Positions 25,526-34,107 of a stretch of DNA of 64,000 nucleotides are shown here, piece after piece; positions within the stretch are counted from its first letter, which is position 1; each line of letters opens with the position of its first letter. Source of the stretch: Dokdonella_A sp044227025 (GTDB lineage Bacteria; Pseudomonadota; Gammaproteobacteria; Xanthomonadales; Rhodanobacteraceae); the NCBI RefSeq assembly GCF_044227025.1, contig NZ_JBGAFX010000006.1:62001-126000 (forward strand). The letters are read 5' to 3'. The position numbers and the translations under genes are program-made. The notes under the pieces were generated by a model. The model had not been told where the DNA came from. It saw only the letters and a list, made by a program, of their open reading frames with translations, and did no database searches.

Positions 25526-25819
25526 ATGTCCCGCCGTCCCGCAATTCCCTTGGGCTTGTGCCTGCTCGTCGCCGCGTTCGCGGCTCACGCGGACTACCGC
25601 ATTGACTGGTACGTCGCCGCCGGTGGTGGCGGCCTTTCCGCCGGGCCGAGCGTGTTCAGCATCGAGGGCACCGTCGGCCAGCCGCTCGTCGTCACCTCAT
25701 GCAGTCCGGGCGCCGCGGAATGCGCCGCGGCGGACTGGACGCTGACCAGCGGCTACTGGACCGGCGTGCCGTGCGACACCACGCCGGACGTCGTGTTCTG
25801 CGACGCCTTCGAACACTGA
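25526..25819 (+). CDS. Small secreted GQP-family protein with VFCDAFE tag (cassette gene A)
   Basis: 97 residues: signal peptide to AAHA, then DYRIDWYVAAGGGGLSAGPS, FSIEGTVGQPLVVTSCSPG, a cysteine pair and SGYWTG, ending DTTPDVVFCDAFEH. The pattern 'GGGG-x-S-x-G-x-F-x-I-x-G-T-x-GQP ... S-G-x-W-x-G' also occurs in the gene at 27649 and in the pseudogene at 9936. I have seen similar 'GTIGQP...GGFW' stretches in cell-surface proteins of other phyla, usually as a unit of larger proteins. CGAGGG serves as ribosome binding site. It precedes gene B by 36 bp. Function unknown; a small exported beta-domain. Confidence 0.8.
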   Translation: MSRRPAIPLGLCLLVAAFAAHADYRIDWYVAAGGGGLSAGPSVFSIEGTVGQPLVVTSCSPGAAECAAADWTLTSGYWTGVPCDTTPDVVFCDAFEH

Positions 25820-25855
25820 TCGATTTCCCGAACCTCTGCTGCAAGGAGTTCACCC

Positions 25856-26803
25856 ATGGCCACGAACCGATTCCGCTCCTTCATCCTCGCCGTCTCGGCG
25901 ACCCTGCTGCTCGCGTCGGTCGCGCACGCTGCACAACCCCTCGGCTCCGCGTTCACCTACCAGGGCGAACTGCGCAGCGCCGGCCAGGTCGCGAGCGGTG
26001 CACACGATTTCCAGTTCAGCCTGTACGACGCGTCATCCGGCGGCACCCAGATCGGCGTCACGCTGCAGCAGAGCCTCACGGTCTCGGCGGGCCGCTTCGG
26101 CACGACGCTCGACTTCGGCGCCGGCGCGTTCAATGGCGACCGGCGCTACCTGCAGATCGCGGTCAGTCCGGCCGGCGCCGGCACGTACGAGACACTGACG
26201 CCGCGCCAGGAAGTCACCGGCACGCCCTACACGCTCGCGCAGCGGATGCGTTCGATCGTCGTGAGCGGCAACGCGATGTTCCACAATCCGAGCGACGCGC
26301 AGACGACCTCGACGACATACGGGCCGCGCCTGTCGGCGACCGCGCAACCGATCGGTTTCTCGATTCCGCAGCCGGCCGACTGGGACAAGACGCAGCCGTT
26401 CACGGTCACGCTGTACTTCGCCGTGCCGACGTTGTCGGCCTCTTCGATCGTCAACTGGCGCCTGCAGGCCGGCTCGCAGAATCTCAACCTCGATGTCGGA
26501 TCGGCGAACTCGGGCTGGGACACGCTCGGCTACGGCGGCCAGGAGGACGGCCAGCCGCTCAACATCTATGCCGCGCCGGGGCGCACGAACATGATGAAGT
26601 CGCAGACCTGGACCGCGCACTGGAGCCAGACCTACCACACCTGGTACTTCGGCGCGGGCGTCAACACGAACAACGATTTCGCCGACGATCCGCAGTGGAC
26701 CTTCATGTTCCAGCGCGGCAGTGCCGTCGCGGGTGGAAACGGCGAGGGTTACGGCCAGGGACTGACCGTCGTTTCGGCGGAGGTGCGCTACCCGTCGCAT
26801 TGA
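25856..26803 (+). CDS. Secreted FTYQGEL-family protein (cassette gene B)
   Basis: 315 residues, ATG preceded by TGCAAGGAGTTC. Signal peptide ends VAHAAQ. The first domain reads FTYQGELRSAGQVASGAHDF, then FSLYDASSGGTQIG, matching the N-terminus of the minus-strand gene at 26909; this domain is known to me only from proteins annotated as hypothetical or tail-fibre-like. From about residue 130 comes a separate beta-sandwich (IVVSGNAMFHNPSDAQTTST, TFMFQRGSAV). It has no IFxxGF motif. Co-oriented with gene A at 36 bp, so the pair is probably one transcript and the products may act together at the surface. Confidence 0.8.
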   Translation: MATNRFRSFILAVSATLLLASVAHAAQPLGSAFTYQGELRSAGQVASGAHDFQFSLYDASSGGTQIGVTLQQSLTVSAGRFGTTLDFGAGAFNGDRRYLQIAVSPAGAGTYETLTPRQEVTGTPYTLAQRMRSIVVSGNAMFHNPSDAQTTSTTYGPRLSATAQPIGFSIPQPADWDKTQPFTVTLYFAVPTLSASSIVNWRLQAGSQNLNLDVGSANSGWDTLGYGGQEDGQPLNIYAAPGRTNMMKSQTWTAHWSQTYHTWYFGAGVNTNNDFADDPQWTFMFQRGSAVAGGNGEGYGQGLTVVSAEVRYPSH

Positions 26804-26873
26804 GGGCGGGCGCGATCGCGATGCGAGCGGGCAAGCGCGCGACCGCGTGCCGCAGGACAATTCGACGCCACTC

Positions 26874-26902
26874 GGAGCCGTGCGCACCTCGCGCACGGCT
26901 CC
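26874..26902. terminator. Hairpin between the two convergent cassettes
   Basis: GGAGCCGTGCGC and GCGCACGGCTCC form a perfect 12 bp stem around ACCTC, in the 105 bp between the stops at 26803 and 26909. A two-way terminator is the simplest reading; no T-run follows. Confidence 0.6.
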
Positions 26903-26908
26903 CGACGT

Positions 26909-27652
26909 TCAGCGGAACGTGCGCACGATCACCGGCAGGCTGGTTATGCTCACCGAACTCGCCGACTGGTTGCACGCGCGCATGCTGCCCGCGCCCGGTC
27001 CGGTGATCACGATCGGGCCGAATACGACGCTCGCCGGCGGCGTGGCGCCGCTGCCGAGTCCGAACACGGCGAGGTCGCCGACCTGGGCACTGCCGAGGCT
27101 GAGCCCGAGAGTGCCGCAGCCGTTCGCCGCGAGGCTGAAACTGATCGAGCCGGTGGTGGTGTTTCCGGCCATCTTCGCCAGCGTCACCACGCCATTGGCG
27201 ATGCCGGGATTCGGATAGCTGCCCGAAAGACTGCCGCCCGCCGGTCCGCTCGGGGAAATGCTTCCGTCCAGCGCGAACTGCGCCACGGGCGTCGTCGAAA
27301 CCGCAGTGCGCGGCGACAACGGCGTGCCGTTCACGCCGACCTGCAGCCACAGCTGCGTGCCGGTGAACGCGCCGGGGAACGACAGCGAAACGGTGAACAG
27401 GCCGCCGGTGATCGGGAAGCTGTTCTCGGTGATGGTCGAGCCGACCTGCGAACCACCGCTGGACGCATTGAACAGCGCGAACGTCAGATTGAAATTGCCG
27501 TTGGCGGGTTGCCCGGCCTGCGTCAGTTGGCCCTGGTAGGTGAAGTCCGGAAGTTGCGCAACCTCCGGCGCACGCTGGTCGGCGCGTGCGAGCGAGACGC
27601 CGCAGGCGAACACGCAGGTCGCGGCGAACAAACGAACTGTGCGAGTGTTCAT
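26909..27652 (-). CDS. Secreted FTYQGQL-family protein with collagen/tail-fibre-like stalk (cassette gene B')
   Basis: 247 residues from the ATG at 27652, which overlaps the stop of the upstream gene (ATGA). Signal peptide ends near LARA. DFTYQGQLTQAGQPANGNFN and FALFNASSGGSQVG match gene B at 25856. After TPVAQFALDG comes SPSGPAGGSLSGSYPNPGIA and NGVVTLAKMAGNT, a stretch typical of fibre-like bacterial surface proteins, and then a C-terminal beta-domain unlike that of gene B. The shared N-terminal domain with different C-terminal halves suggests a common anchor or assembly domain. No IFxxGF motif. Confidence 0.8.
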   Translation of the reverse strand: MNTRTVRLFAATCVFACGVSLARADQRAPEVAQLPDFTYQGQLTQAGQPANGNFNLTFALFNASSGGSQVGSTITENSFPITGGLFTVSLSFPGAFTGTQLWLQVGVNGTPLSPRTAVSTTPVAQFALDGSISPSGPAGGSLSGSYPNPGIANGVVTLAKMAGNTTTGSISFSLAANGCGTLGLSLGSAQVGDLAVFGLGSGATPPASVVFGPIVITGPGAGSMRACNQSASSVSITSLPVIVRTFR

Positions 27653-27993
27653 GAGCACACCTCGAAACCGTAGTTGAAAATGGAGTCCCGGTCGGCCCGG
27701 CCGGGCAGGAAGCCGGAAAAGATCGTGAAGGTGCCGCCGTTGGCGACGCCGGCAAGCGGCTGCCCGATCGTGGCGTCGAGGCGGAAGCAGCCTCCGCTGG
27801 AGGTGCTGCGTCCTCCGCCACCGGCTATCACCGAACCCGACAACGTCTGCGAGCTCGCCTGCATCGCGACGACCGAGACACCGAGCAGCAGCCATGCAGC
27901 AACGCTGCGCGCACGTCGTCGTCGGAGTCCGCGCGCCGCGCCTGGAGCATGGCTGGCTGGAGCGAAACGAAAATCGCGAGTGCGGGTCGGCAT
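27649..27993 (-). CDS. Small secreted GQP-family protein with IFNYGFE tag (cassette gene A')
   Basis: 114 residues from the ATG at 27993, preceded by GAGGGGATC. A long arginine-rich n-region precedes the hydrophobic core SVAAWLLLGVSVVAM. The mature part, SGSVIAGGGGRSTSSGGCFR then DATIGQPLAGVANGGTFTIF and SGFLPG, is the same small domain as in gene A at 25526, and it ends ADRDSIFNYGFEVCS. It is coupled to gene B' by ATGA. Distant from gene A in sequence, so the two cassettes are old paralogues rather than a recent inverted duplication. Confidence 0.8.
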   Translation of the reverse strand: MPTRTRDFRFAPASHAPGAARGLRRRRARSVAAWLLLGVSVVAMQASSQTLSGSVIAGGGGRSTSSGGCFRLDATIGQPLAGVANGGTFTIFSGFLPGRADRDSIFNYGFEVCS

Positions 27994-28250
27994 GGCTAGA
28001 TCCCCTCGAATGACCAAGTGACAAACGATCGGGAACACCGGTGTGCGGCGGGCACCCCTGCTTGTCGAGCGGGTGCCGATGGCCGTCGCTGCGGGGAGTG
28101 TCCGGAACCGTCGGCCGGGCCGAATCGGCAAGTGCGCCTCCCCGCCGAAATTCTGCGCCTCGCAAGGCGGCGAGTCACGCGCGCGATGCTCGCCTTCGCC
28201 GATTGCGGGCAGCGCGGAAAGGGGGCGTTAGCGTATCTGCGAGGTCCGCG

Positions 28251-29432
28251 TCAGCCGTCGAAGCCGTCTTCGAAGATCGCGTCACCGGGCCATTCGTAGG
28301 CGCCGATGTCGAACGCGCCGAGCACGGGGCGAGCGCCTGCCGCAACGGGATGCACGTAAACGCGGGTCGGCGCGAGCGGCTCGCCGCCGCCGCTGCCGGG
28401 AGCGACGCCCGCGTCGATGACTGCGTTCGCGCCCGCAAGCAGGCGGTAGTCGTAGTGCGCCGCATCGACGAACAGCGCGGCGTTGCCGATGTAGTTGTGA
28501 TCGAGCAGCGCGTTCGCCTGCGAACTCGGCGTGCCGCCGCCGTGGAAGATGTTGTTGCGCGCGACTGCCGACGTGGTCGCGGTGGCGCCGATCTGCAGGA
28601 ACGTGCCGCTGCCGCGATCGTTGACGAAGGTGTTGTTGACGACGAACAGGCGATCATCGGTGTTCGGCCCGAGTCCTTCGCTGAGGTAGTCGAGCATGGC
28701 GCCGTTTTGCGTCGTCGACGGCTGTTCGACGAGGTTGCCGATCACGTACGAGAGGCCGCCGTTCGGCAGGTTGATCTCGTAGCTTTCGCTGCCGCCGGCT
28801 TCGCCGGTGAGACGGTTGTAGAGGATGTCGTTGCGCGCCGCGCGCGACTTGAGCAGGTGGCCGACGACGGCACCGTGCGACCAGTTGTAGCGGAACACGA
28901 GCCGCGCCACATGGCCGATGTAGAGGTTGTGCGAATAGCCGTCGCCGGCGCCGTTGTGGGCGAACTCGCTGTGCTCGATCGTGATTGTGCTGGCGATGTT
29001 CTCGCCGGCGAGGATGCCGTTCTCGTTGTCGTGGAACCAGGCGTTGCGAACGGTCAGGTTCGTGCCTTGCTGGCGGATGCCGGCACCGTTCGCGTCGGGC
29101 ACGTGACAACCGGACAATTCGACGTTGTCGATCGTGGTGTCGTTGCCGCTGATCACCCAGATCGCCTTGCCCTGGGCATCGTTGCCGGCGGCGTCGATGT
29201 GCGGTCTTCCGTTGACGCCGCGCAGCGTCAGCCCGTTGGTCGACCATGCGCAGACGTCGCCGTCGTAGGCGCCGGCGGCCTCGATGAGGATCGTGTCGCC
29301 GGCACCGGCGGCGGCGATCGCCGCGCAGGGAGCCGCATACGCCTGGCCCGGACCGACGTGCAGCGTGTTTCCCGCTGCCACGAGCGGCAGCAGGCAGCAC
29401 GCGATCGCACAACGGCCGGCTCGGATCGCCAT
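28251..29432 (-). CDS. Secreted parallel beta-helix protein with IFEDGFDG tag
   Basis: 393 residues from the ATG at 29432; the frame continues to 29558 without a signal. Signal peptide MAIRAGRCAIACCLLPLVAA. Rungs such as TTIDNVELSGCHVPDANGAG, LTVRNAWFHDNENGI and ITIEHSEFAHNGAGDGYSHN indicate a right-handed beta-helix of the pectate-lyase/Pbh1 repeat type. The end is FDIGAYEWPGDAIFEDGFDG, the cleanest example of the tag after the DIGAYE cap. A lyase or glycan-binding role is possible but unproven. The upstream neighbour at 29458 encodes another tagged protein 25 bp away, so both are probably one transcript. Confidence 0.87.
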   Translation of the reverse strand: MAIRAGRCAIACCLLPLVAAGNTLHVGPGQAYAAPCAAIAAAGAGDTILIEAAGAYDGDVCAWSTNGLTLRGVNGRPHIDAAGNDAQGKAIWVISGNDTTIDNVELSGCHVPDANGAGIRQQGTNLTVRNAWFHDNENGILAGENIASTITIEHSEFAHNGAGDGYSHNLYIGHVARLVFRYNWSHGAVVGHLLKSRAARNDILYNRLTGEAGGSESYEINLPNGGLSYVIGNLVEQPSTTQNGAMLDYLSEGLGPNTDDRLFVVNNTFVNDRGSGTFLQIGATATTSAVARNNIFHGGGTPSSQANALLDHNYIGNAALFVDAAHYDYRLLAGANAVIDAGVAPGSGGGEPLAPTRVYVHPVAAGARPVLGAFDIGAYEWPGDAIFEDGFDG

Positions 29433-29457
29433 GGTCGGCACCGGGGAAGGGTCTGCA

Positions 29458-30813
29458 TCATAGCGCCAGGTCGCGCCTGGCCTGCGGTGCGCGTGCCGGG
29501 GTCGCGTCGAAGCCGTTGGTGAATACCGTCTCGCCGCGCTCGCAAGGAGCTGAGGCATCGTAGCGCGCGACCAGCGCTTCGCTGCCGACGCCGTCGATCC
29601 ATGCGCCGTTGCCGAGCGTCAGCCAGCCGTCGCCATCGCCCGCGGCCGCGACGCCGCCATGCAGGCCGAGGTTTGCGCTGGCCCGGCACGGCGCACCTTC
29701 CGCGTCGAACTCCGCGATGCGCGCGCCGACGTGGCCGCTGCTGTCGATGAAGTCGAACCCGCCGACGAGGAAGCGACCGTTCGTTGCCTGCACGAGTGTC
29801 GTCGGCATTCCACCGACGCCGCCGTGTGCGTCGTGCAGGACGGCGCCGTCCGCGCCGTCGAGGCGCACGAGACGGAAGCCGTCGGCGGGATTGCCGGCGA
29901 GCGTGACGAACACGTCGTCGTCGCGTGTGGCGATGCCGGCGGTGTCGAGGCTGCCGAAATCGCCGGCGGGGTTCGGCAACGCGTGCGTCCACACACGCGC
30001 GCCGTCGGCGGAAAGCTTCCATACCTGCGCCTTGAACACGCCGAAGCGGGATTCGGGCGCGCCCGCGACGACGATGCCGTCGGAGACCGCGGCAAGGCGC
30101 GGGCTGCCGAGCGGGTTGCCGAGTTCGCCGTCCTCGCGGTCGGTGAACACCACGGCACCGTCGGCCGCGAAGCGCACCGTGAGGTACCCGCCGCCGATCG
30201 CCGCGCCACGGCCGGCAACCATCGCCCCGCCGTCCGGCAGTGCGAGGATGTCGTCGGCCGAGGCCAGCGCCTGTCCGGACGACCAGCGCCAGTCCGCGAG
30301 CGGCGTGCCATCTGCGGAATAGCGCAGGACGACGAGGTCGCCGCCGTCGCTCGCACGCACGAGCAGGTCGCCGTTGCTGGCCGTGGCGGTACGGTGCGCG
30401 CCGCCGACGAAGCGGCCGACTCGCGTCGTGTCGGACCAGGCGAGCTCGCCGGTGGCGAGGTCGTATGCGCGCACCTGGATGCGCGCGCCATCGGCGCCGG
30501 AGCCGTCCACGATCGCTGCGCGCGACCCGTCGCCGAGCGCCGACATGCCGATCGTCTCGCCCGACACCGCTTCGCGCAGCCAGTCGAATGTACCGTCTGC
30601 GGCGAATCGCACGAGCGCGGCGTGGTTGAATCCGTGGTGGCCGACCGCGAGCGCCGCGAGTACGTGTCCCGTCGCCGATCGGGCGACGTCCACGCTCGTT
30701 GGCGAGTGGATCGGCTCCGGGTGCTGCCACACGCCTTGCCACTCGGCGGTCCAGTCCGCGGATGCGCTGTTCGCGAGGCAGGCGAACAGCAGTGGGATTG
30801 CGGTCTTGTGCAT
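29458..30813 (-). CDS. Secreted beta-propeller protein with VFTNGFD motif and 15-residue tail
   Basis: 451 residues from the ATG at 30813, with GAAGGAGC upstream. Signal peptide ends NSASA. The body is a string of four-stranded propeller-like units (ALVRFAADGTFDWLREAVSG, LVVLRYSADGTPLADWRW, AQVWKLSADGARVWTHAL, FRLVRLDGADGAVL), close to delta-60/PQQ-like repeats. The motif appears as CERGETVFTNGFD and is followed by ATPARAPQARRDLAL. In most proteins here the motif is the last or nearly last element, so this tail is the longest after it among the C-terminal cases except for that at 42962. Function unknown. Confidence 0.83.
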   Translation of the reverse strand: MHKTAIPLLFACLANSASADWTAEWQGVWQHPEPIHSPTSVDVARSATGHVLAALAVGHHGFNHAALVRFAADGTFDWLREAVSGETIGMSALGDGSRAAIVDGSGADGARIQVRAYDLATGELAWSDTTRVGRFVGGAHRTATASNGDLLVRASDGGDLVVLRYSADGTPLADWRWSSGQALASADDILALPDGGAMVAGRGAAIGGGYLTVRFAADGAVVFTDREDGELGNPLGSPRLAAVSDGIVVAGAPESRFGVFKAQVWKLSADGARVWTHALPNPAGDFGSLDTAGIATRDDDVFVTLAGNPADGFRLVRLDGADGAVLHDAHGGVGGMPTTLVQATNGRFLVGGFDFIDSSGHVGARIAEFDAEGAPCRASANLGLHGGVAAAGDGDGWLTLGNGAWIDGVGSEALVARYDASAPCERGETVFTNGFDATPARAPQARRDLAL

Positions 30814-30934
30814 CGGCCGTGCTCCTTCGGTGTTGATGCCTATACGGAGCATGGCGCCGGATCCTGTCATCCGCGTACGCTCTTGGCGGCGCAACGCTTT
30901 GGAGCGCATCACCGCACGATCTAGACTGTAGCCA

Positions 30935-31939
30935 ATGCCCATCGACGATACGATCCATCGCGACGACCTCGCCATACCGGCCCTGCACGATTTCTGGTCG
31001 CGCCGGCTGCGGTTCATGCGCGGCGAGGCGGCCGGCGAATACGATCCGCGCCGGCAGCATCTGGATCGCGTGTTGACCGACAGCCTCGGCATCGGCCAGG
31101 AGCAGATCGCGCGCTTCCTGTCCAACCAGCCGAGCTTCGAGGCATTGCAGCAGTTCGTGCTCGACTGCCTCGGCGGCGCGATTGCGCCAACGCGCGTGGC
31201 GTGGGTGAACGCCTTGCAGGACGGTAACGAATATCCGCCGGATGTGCGCGAGAGGCATGCGCAGGTGCGCGCACTCGCGCCGGTGCTCGACCCGGCGGAC
31301 CTCGCGCACTGGGACGAGCACGGCTATGTCGTCGTGAAGCAGGCCATCACGCCGCGCGAGTGTGCCGATGCGTTCGCGGCCGTGCATGCGCACGTCGGCG
31401 CCGATGCCGACGATCCTGCGACGTGGCATGCCGCGCATCGGCGCCAGGGCATCATGGTGCAGTTGTTCCAGCACCCCGCTCTGGAACCGGCGCGTACGTC
31501 ACTGCGCATCCACAAGGCCTGCGCACAGTTGTGGAATGACGAGGACCTCGTCATGAGCACCGATCGCGTCGGCTTCAATCCGCCCGAGGGCGCACACTTC
31601 CAGTTTCCGGGACCGCACCTGCATTGGGATGCCGTGCTCCAACCGCCGCTGGGACCCGGCGTGCAGGGCATCCTGTATCTCGCGGACACGCCGGCGGAGC
31701 AGGGCGCGTTCACCTGCATTCCCGGATTCCATCGCGGCATCGACGACTGGCTGCGCGCGCTGCCGCCCGGCGTCGACCCGTACTCGCGCATCCCCGCCGA
31801 AGCGGCACGCCCGATCGCCGGCGACGCCGGCGACCTGATCCTCTGGCACCACGCATTGCCGCACGGCAGCCGCCCGAATCGTGGAGTGCGACCGCGCGTG
31901 GTGCAGTACCTGACGATGTATCCTGCGCGACCAGCGTGA
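30935..31939 (+). CDS. Phytanoyl-CoA dioxygenase (PhyH)-family protein
   Basis: 334 residues, no signal peptide. The Fe(II)/2-oxoglutarate core is clear: HWD at 230-232 supplies the HxD ligands, H310 in ALPHGSRPN the distal histidine, and an arginine at 317-320 the likely 2-oxoglutarate contact. DEHGYVVVKQAITPRECADA (127-146) is the usual start of the PhyH double-stranded beta-helix, and ADTPAEQGAFTCIPGFHRG the usual product loop. It would hydroxylate a small molecule in the cytoplasm; bacterial members act on ectoine, lipids or antibiotics, so the substrate stays open. The first 110 residues are an extra helical domain. Confidence 0.87.
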   Translation: MPIDDTIHRDDLAIPALHDFWSRRLRFMRGEAAGEYDPRRQHLDRVLTDSLGIGQEQIARFLSNQPSFEALQQFVLDCLGGAIAPTRVAWVNALQDGNEYPPDVRERHAQVRALAPVLDPADLAHWDEHGYVVVKQAITPRECADAFAAVHAHVGADADDPATWHAAHRRQGIMVQLFQHPALEPARTSLRIHKACAQLWNDEDLVMSTDRVGFNPPEGAHFQFPGPHLHWDAVLQPPLGPGVQGILYLADTPAEQGAFTCIPGFHRGIDDWLRALPPGVDPYSRIPAEAARPIAGDAGDLILWHHALPHGSRPNRGVRPRVVQYLTMYPARPA

Positions 31940-31978
31940 CCATCCCGCGGGATTGTCGACATGATGGAAGGACGACGA

Positions 31979-32755
31979 ATGATCGGGTCCCCAGCGCTGC
32001 AAGTCGCGCTGCTGCTCCTCTGCAGCGGATGGGTCGGCCGCGCGGACGCAGCGAGCAGCCTCGGCGCGCACACCCTTCTCGGCCACGAGGACGGCAACAG
32101 TCCGGCGCTGGCGACCACTGCGCCGATCGCGACTGCCGCCAGCGGCAGTGCGCTGATCGCGTTCAGTGCGGGGTATGCGAGCAACGACCAGGCGCCGACC
32201 GACAACTATGCCAACAGCTGGGTACGGCTCGGCAATCCGGTCGTGTATCGCGGCTACGACGGCGTTTTCGACGTGAAGGCATATCGCGCGATGGCGGCGA
32301 GCGGCGGTTCCGCGCACAGCGTGACGATCGTGAAGAACGGCGTGCCGGCGGGCGAGATCACGGTGCCTTTCATCGAGATCCGCGATGCCGGCGTGCTGCA
32401 GGCAGTGGCGCAGAACTATCCGCCTGCAGGCAACACGCTCACGAGCGGTGACGTCACCACGACCGGACCGGCCACGCTCGTCGCGCTCTGGTGGGGTGAC
32501 GCGGGCGGCCTGCATCATTCCGCGGTGCCCGGCAACGGTTTCACGATCATCGAGAACTTCGTCGACCTGCCGCCGAACAGCGCGGTGCAGTGCGTGGTCG
32601 CCTGGAAGCAGGTCGCGGCGGCGGGCACCTACCACGTGTCGTGGGCGACAACGCCGGCGCAAGGCGCGCCGCTGTGGCTGTTCGCGTTCCAGTCGGGCGG
32701 TGATGCGATCTTCACCGACGGCTTCGATCCATCGGGCACCCGCTCGGTGCGATGA
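31979..32755 (+). CDS. Secreted protein with IFTDGFD tag
   Basis: 258 residues from the ATG at 31979, chosen because GGAAGGAC lies seven bases upstream; an ATG at 31961 adds six residues. Signal peptide MIGSPALQVALLLLCSGWVG. The mature part is a beta-rich domain of about 200 residues (SGSALIAFSAGYASNDQAPT, ATLVALWWGDAGGLHHSAVP, TYHVSWATTPAQGAPLWLFA) that I cannot assign to a named family. It ends FQSGGDAIFTDGFDPSGTRS plus VR, the shared motif with an eight-residue tail. Confidence 0.8.
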   Translation: MIGSPALQVALLLLCSGWVGRADAASSLGAHTLLGHEDGNSPALATTAPIATAASGSALIAFSAGYASNDQAPTDNYANSWVRLGNPVVYRGYDGVFDVKAYRAMAASGGSAHSVTIVKNGVPAGEITVPFIEIRDAGVLQAVAQNYPPAGNTLTSGDVTTTGPATLVALWWGDAGGLHHSAVPGNGFTIIENFVDLPPNSAVQCVVAWKQVAAAGTYHVSWATTPAQGAPLWLFAFQSGGDAIFTDGFDPSGTRSVR

Positions 32756-32916
32756 GCGTGCCGCCGGCGCCGTGCAGGGTTCCTGCAGCGACCGGCGCGA
32801 CGCGGGCCTGATGGCGTGCGAAACAACCGTTCCCCATGTCTCATTCGCGCGCGCTTGGGCGTTCTGCGTGGATGGGCCGCGATGATGCGGTCCATTTCTT
32901 CAAAAGGACCCCTGAA

Positions 32917-33120
32917 ATGAAGAAGATACTTTGCTCCATGCGTGTCCGTGCGGTGCTGTTTGGTCTGGTGTTCGGCCTGGCGGGCGCCTCCGCCATGGCC
33001 AGGCCGCCGGGTGGCGGCGGTGGCCACGTGTGCATGATCGATCCGGCCAATACCAGTGCGTACCTGGCCTGCCTGAACTGGTTCGGCAGCTCGTTCTGCT
33101 GCGCGGTCTACGGCCTGTAG
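32917..33120 (+). CDS. Small secreted cysteine-containing peptide
   Basis: 67 residues from the ATG at 32917, with AAAAGGACC upstream. Signal peptide MKKILCSMRVRAVLFGLVFG to about SAMA, then a 35-residue mature peptide RPPGGGGGHVCMIDPANTSA, followed by YLACLNWFGSSFCCAVYGL. Four cysteines (one, one, and a CC pair) could give two disulfides. A glycine-rich lead and aromatic tail recall small antimicrobial or signalling peptides, but no family is recognised and no modification genes adjoin it. Confidence 0.6.
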   Translation: MKKILCSMRVRAVLFGLVFGLAGASAMARPPGGGGGHVCMIDPANTSAYLACLNWFGSSFCCAVYGL

Positions 33121-33230
33121 GCGGCGCTCCCTGCGTGGTCCGATGCCGGGCGACACGGAGGTCGCCCGGCTCGTGATGTTCGTCGATGGCCGCACGGAAT
33201 GCGGCCACGACCTGACGAAAGGCGCCGGGC

Positions 33231-33626
33231 ATGCGAATCCTGCACAACCTCCTGTCGACCATCGCACTGGTGGTGATCGCGGCCGCGTGCGGCTGGTTCG
33301 GCACGCTCGCGATACGCGGCCTGCGCGCCGAACCGGCGCTGCAGGCGGGAGACTACTCCGCGATCGTCACGACGGCGGGACGACCCGTGGTGTTGTTCGC
33401 AACCACGACCTGTCCGTACTGCGCGAAGGCGCGCAGCCTGCTCGATGCGATGAACGTCGCGCACGTGGAATACGACGTCGACACGTCGGAGCCTGCTCGC
33501 GCGCTGTACGAGCAACTCCATGCGAACAGCGTGCCGGTGCTGGTCACCGCGAACCTGCGAATCACCGGGTTCGACGAGCAGGCGTACCGGGTGAAGCTCG
33601 CCACGTTCGCGCAGCAGACACCGTAG
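33231..33626 (+). CDS. Membrane-anchored glutaredoxin-like protein
   Basis: 131 residues. An N-terminal helix (LLSTIALVVIAAACGWFGTL) anchors it, and the rest is a thioredoxin-fold glutaredoxin: VVLFATTTCPYCAKARSLL with C61/C64, the YDVD-x-S strand, and NSVPVLVTANLRITGFD with the cis-proline. It would reduce disulfides or mixed glutathione disulfides at the outer face of the inner membrane. A CPYC motif as in classic glutaredoxins makes a dithiol mechanism possible. No redox partner gene is adjacent. Confidence 0.88.
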   Translation: MRILHNLLSTIALVVIAAACGWFGTLAIRGLRAEPALQAGDYSAIVTTAGRPVVLFATTTCPYCAKARSLLDAMNVAHVEYDVDTSEPARALYEQLHANSVPVLVTANLRITGFDEQAYRVKLATFAQQTP

Positions 33627-33727
33627 GCGGCCCCGGACCCATGTGGAAGTCAACCGGCGCGCCGCTCGTGCGTTGGAACGCATGTGCGCCGCACTCGGCG
33701 TCGCCGATTCCAACGAGAGAGAACGCC

Positions 33728-34069
33728 ATGAAGACGATCGCCCGCCTTGCCCTGCTTGTGCTCCTCGCGCCCGCCGCGCTGTTCGCCGGCGCCGCGCAGG
33801 CGCAGTCCACCGACGTGCCGGGCCATCCGCGCGTGAACGAAGTGAACCGTCGCATCGACCATCAGCAGCAGCGCATCGATGCCGGTGTCGCGGATGGCAC
33901 CATCACGCCGGCCCAGGCCGCACGCGACGAGCGGCATGCCACCAACATCGCCCAGCGTGCGAGCGCTGCCGAAGCGCGCCACGGCGGGCATCTGACGGCA
34001 GCAGAAACGCAGCGGCTCAATCGTGCCGAGAACCGCAACAGTCGCGCCATCCATCGCCAGCGCCATTGA
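33728..34069 (+). CDS. Small secreted helical protein of unknown function
   Basis: 113 residues from the ATG at 33728. Signal peptide MKTIARLALLVLLAPAALFA ending GAAQA. The mature part is Arg/Ala/Gln/His-rich and helical: VNEVNRRIDHQQQRIDAGVA, then DGTITPAQAARDERHATNI and LTAAETQRLNRAENRNSRAI. The DGTITPAQA and HLTAAETQ pieces look like repeated helix-turn units of about 24 residues, similar to small periplasmic proteins whose helices start after a DG turn. No motif assigns a role. Confidence 0.75.
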   Translation: MKTIARLALLVLLAPAALFAGAAQAQSTDVPGHPRVNEVNRRIDHQQQRIDAGVADGTITPAQAARDERHATNIAQRASAAEARHGGHLTAAETQRLNRAENRNSRAIHRQRH

Positions 34070-34107
34070 TGCGGAGCGCGTGATTCGCGCAGCAGGGTTG
34101 CCTCGGC

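Noticed and set aside
25526..27993. Phage tail or prophage region, because of the fibre-like protein
   Set aside because: Both proteins have signal peptides and no other phage gene, integrase or attachment site is present.
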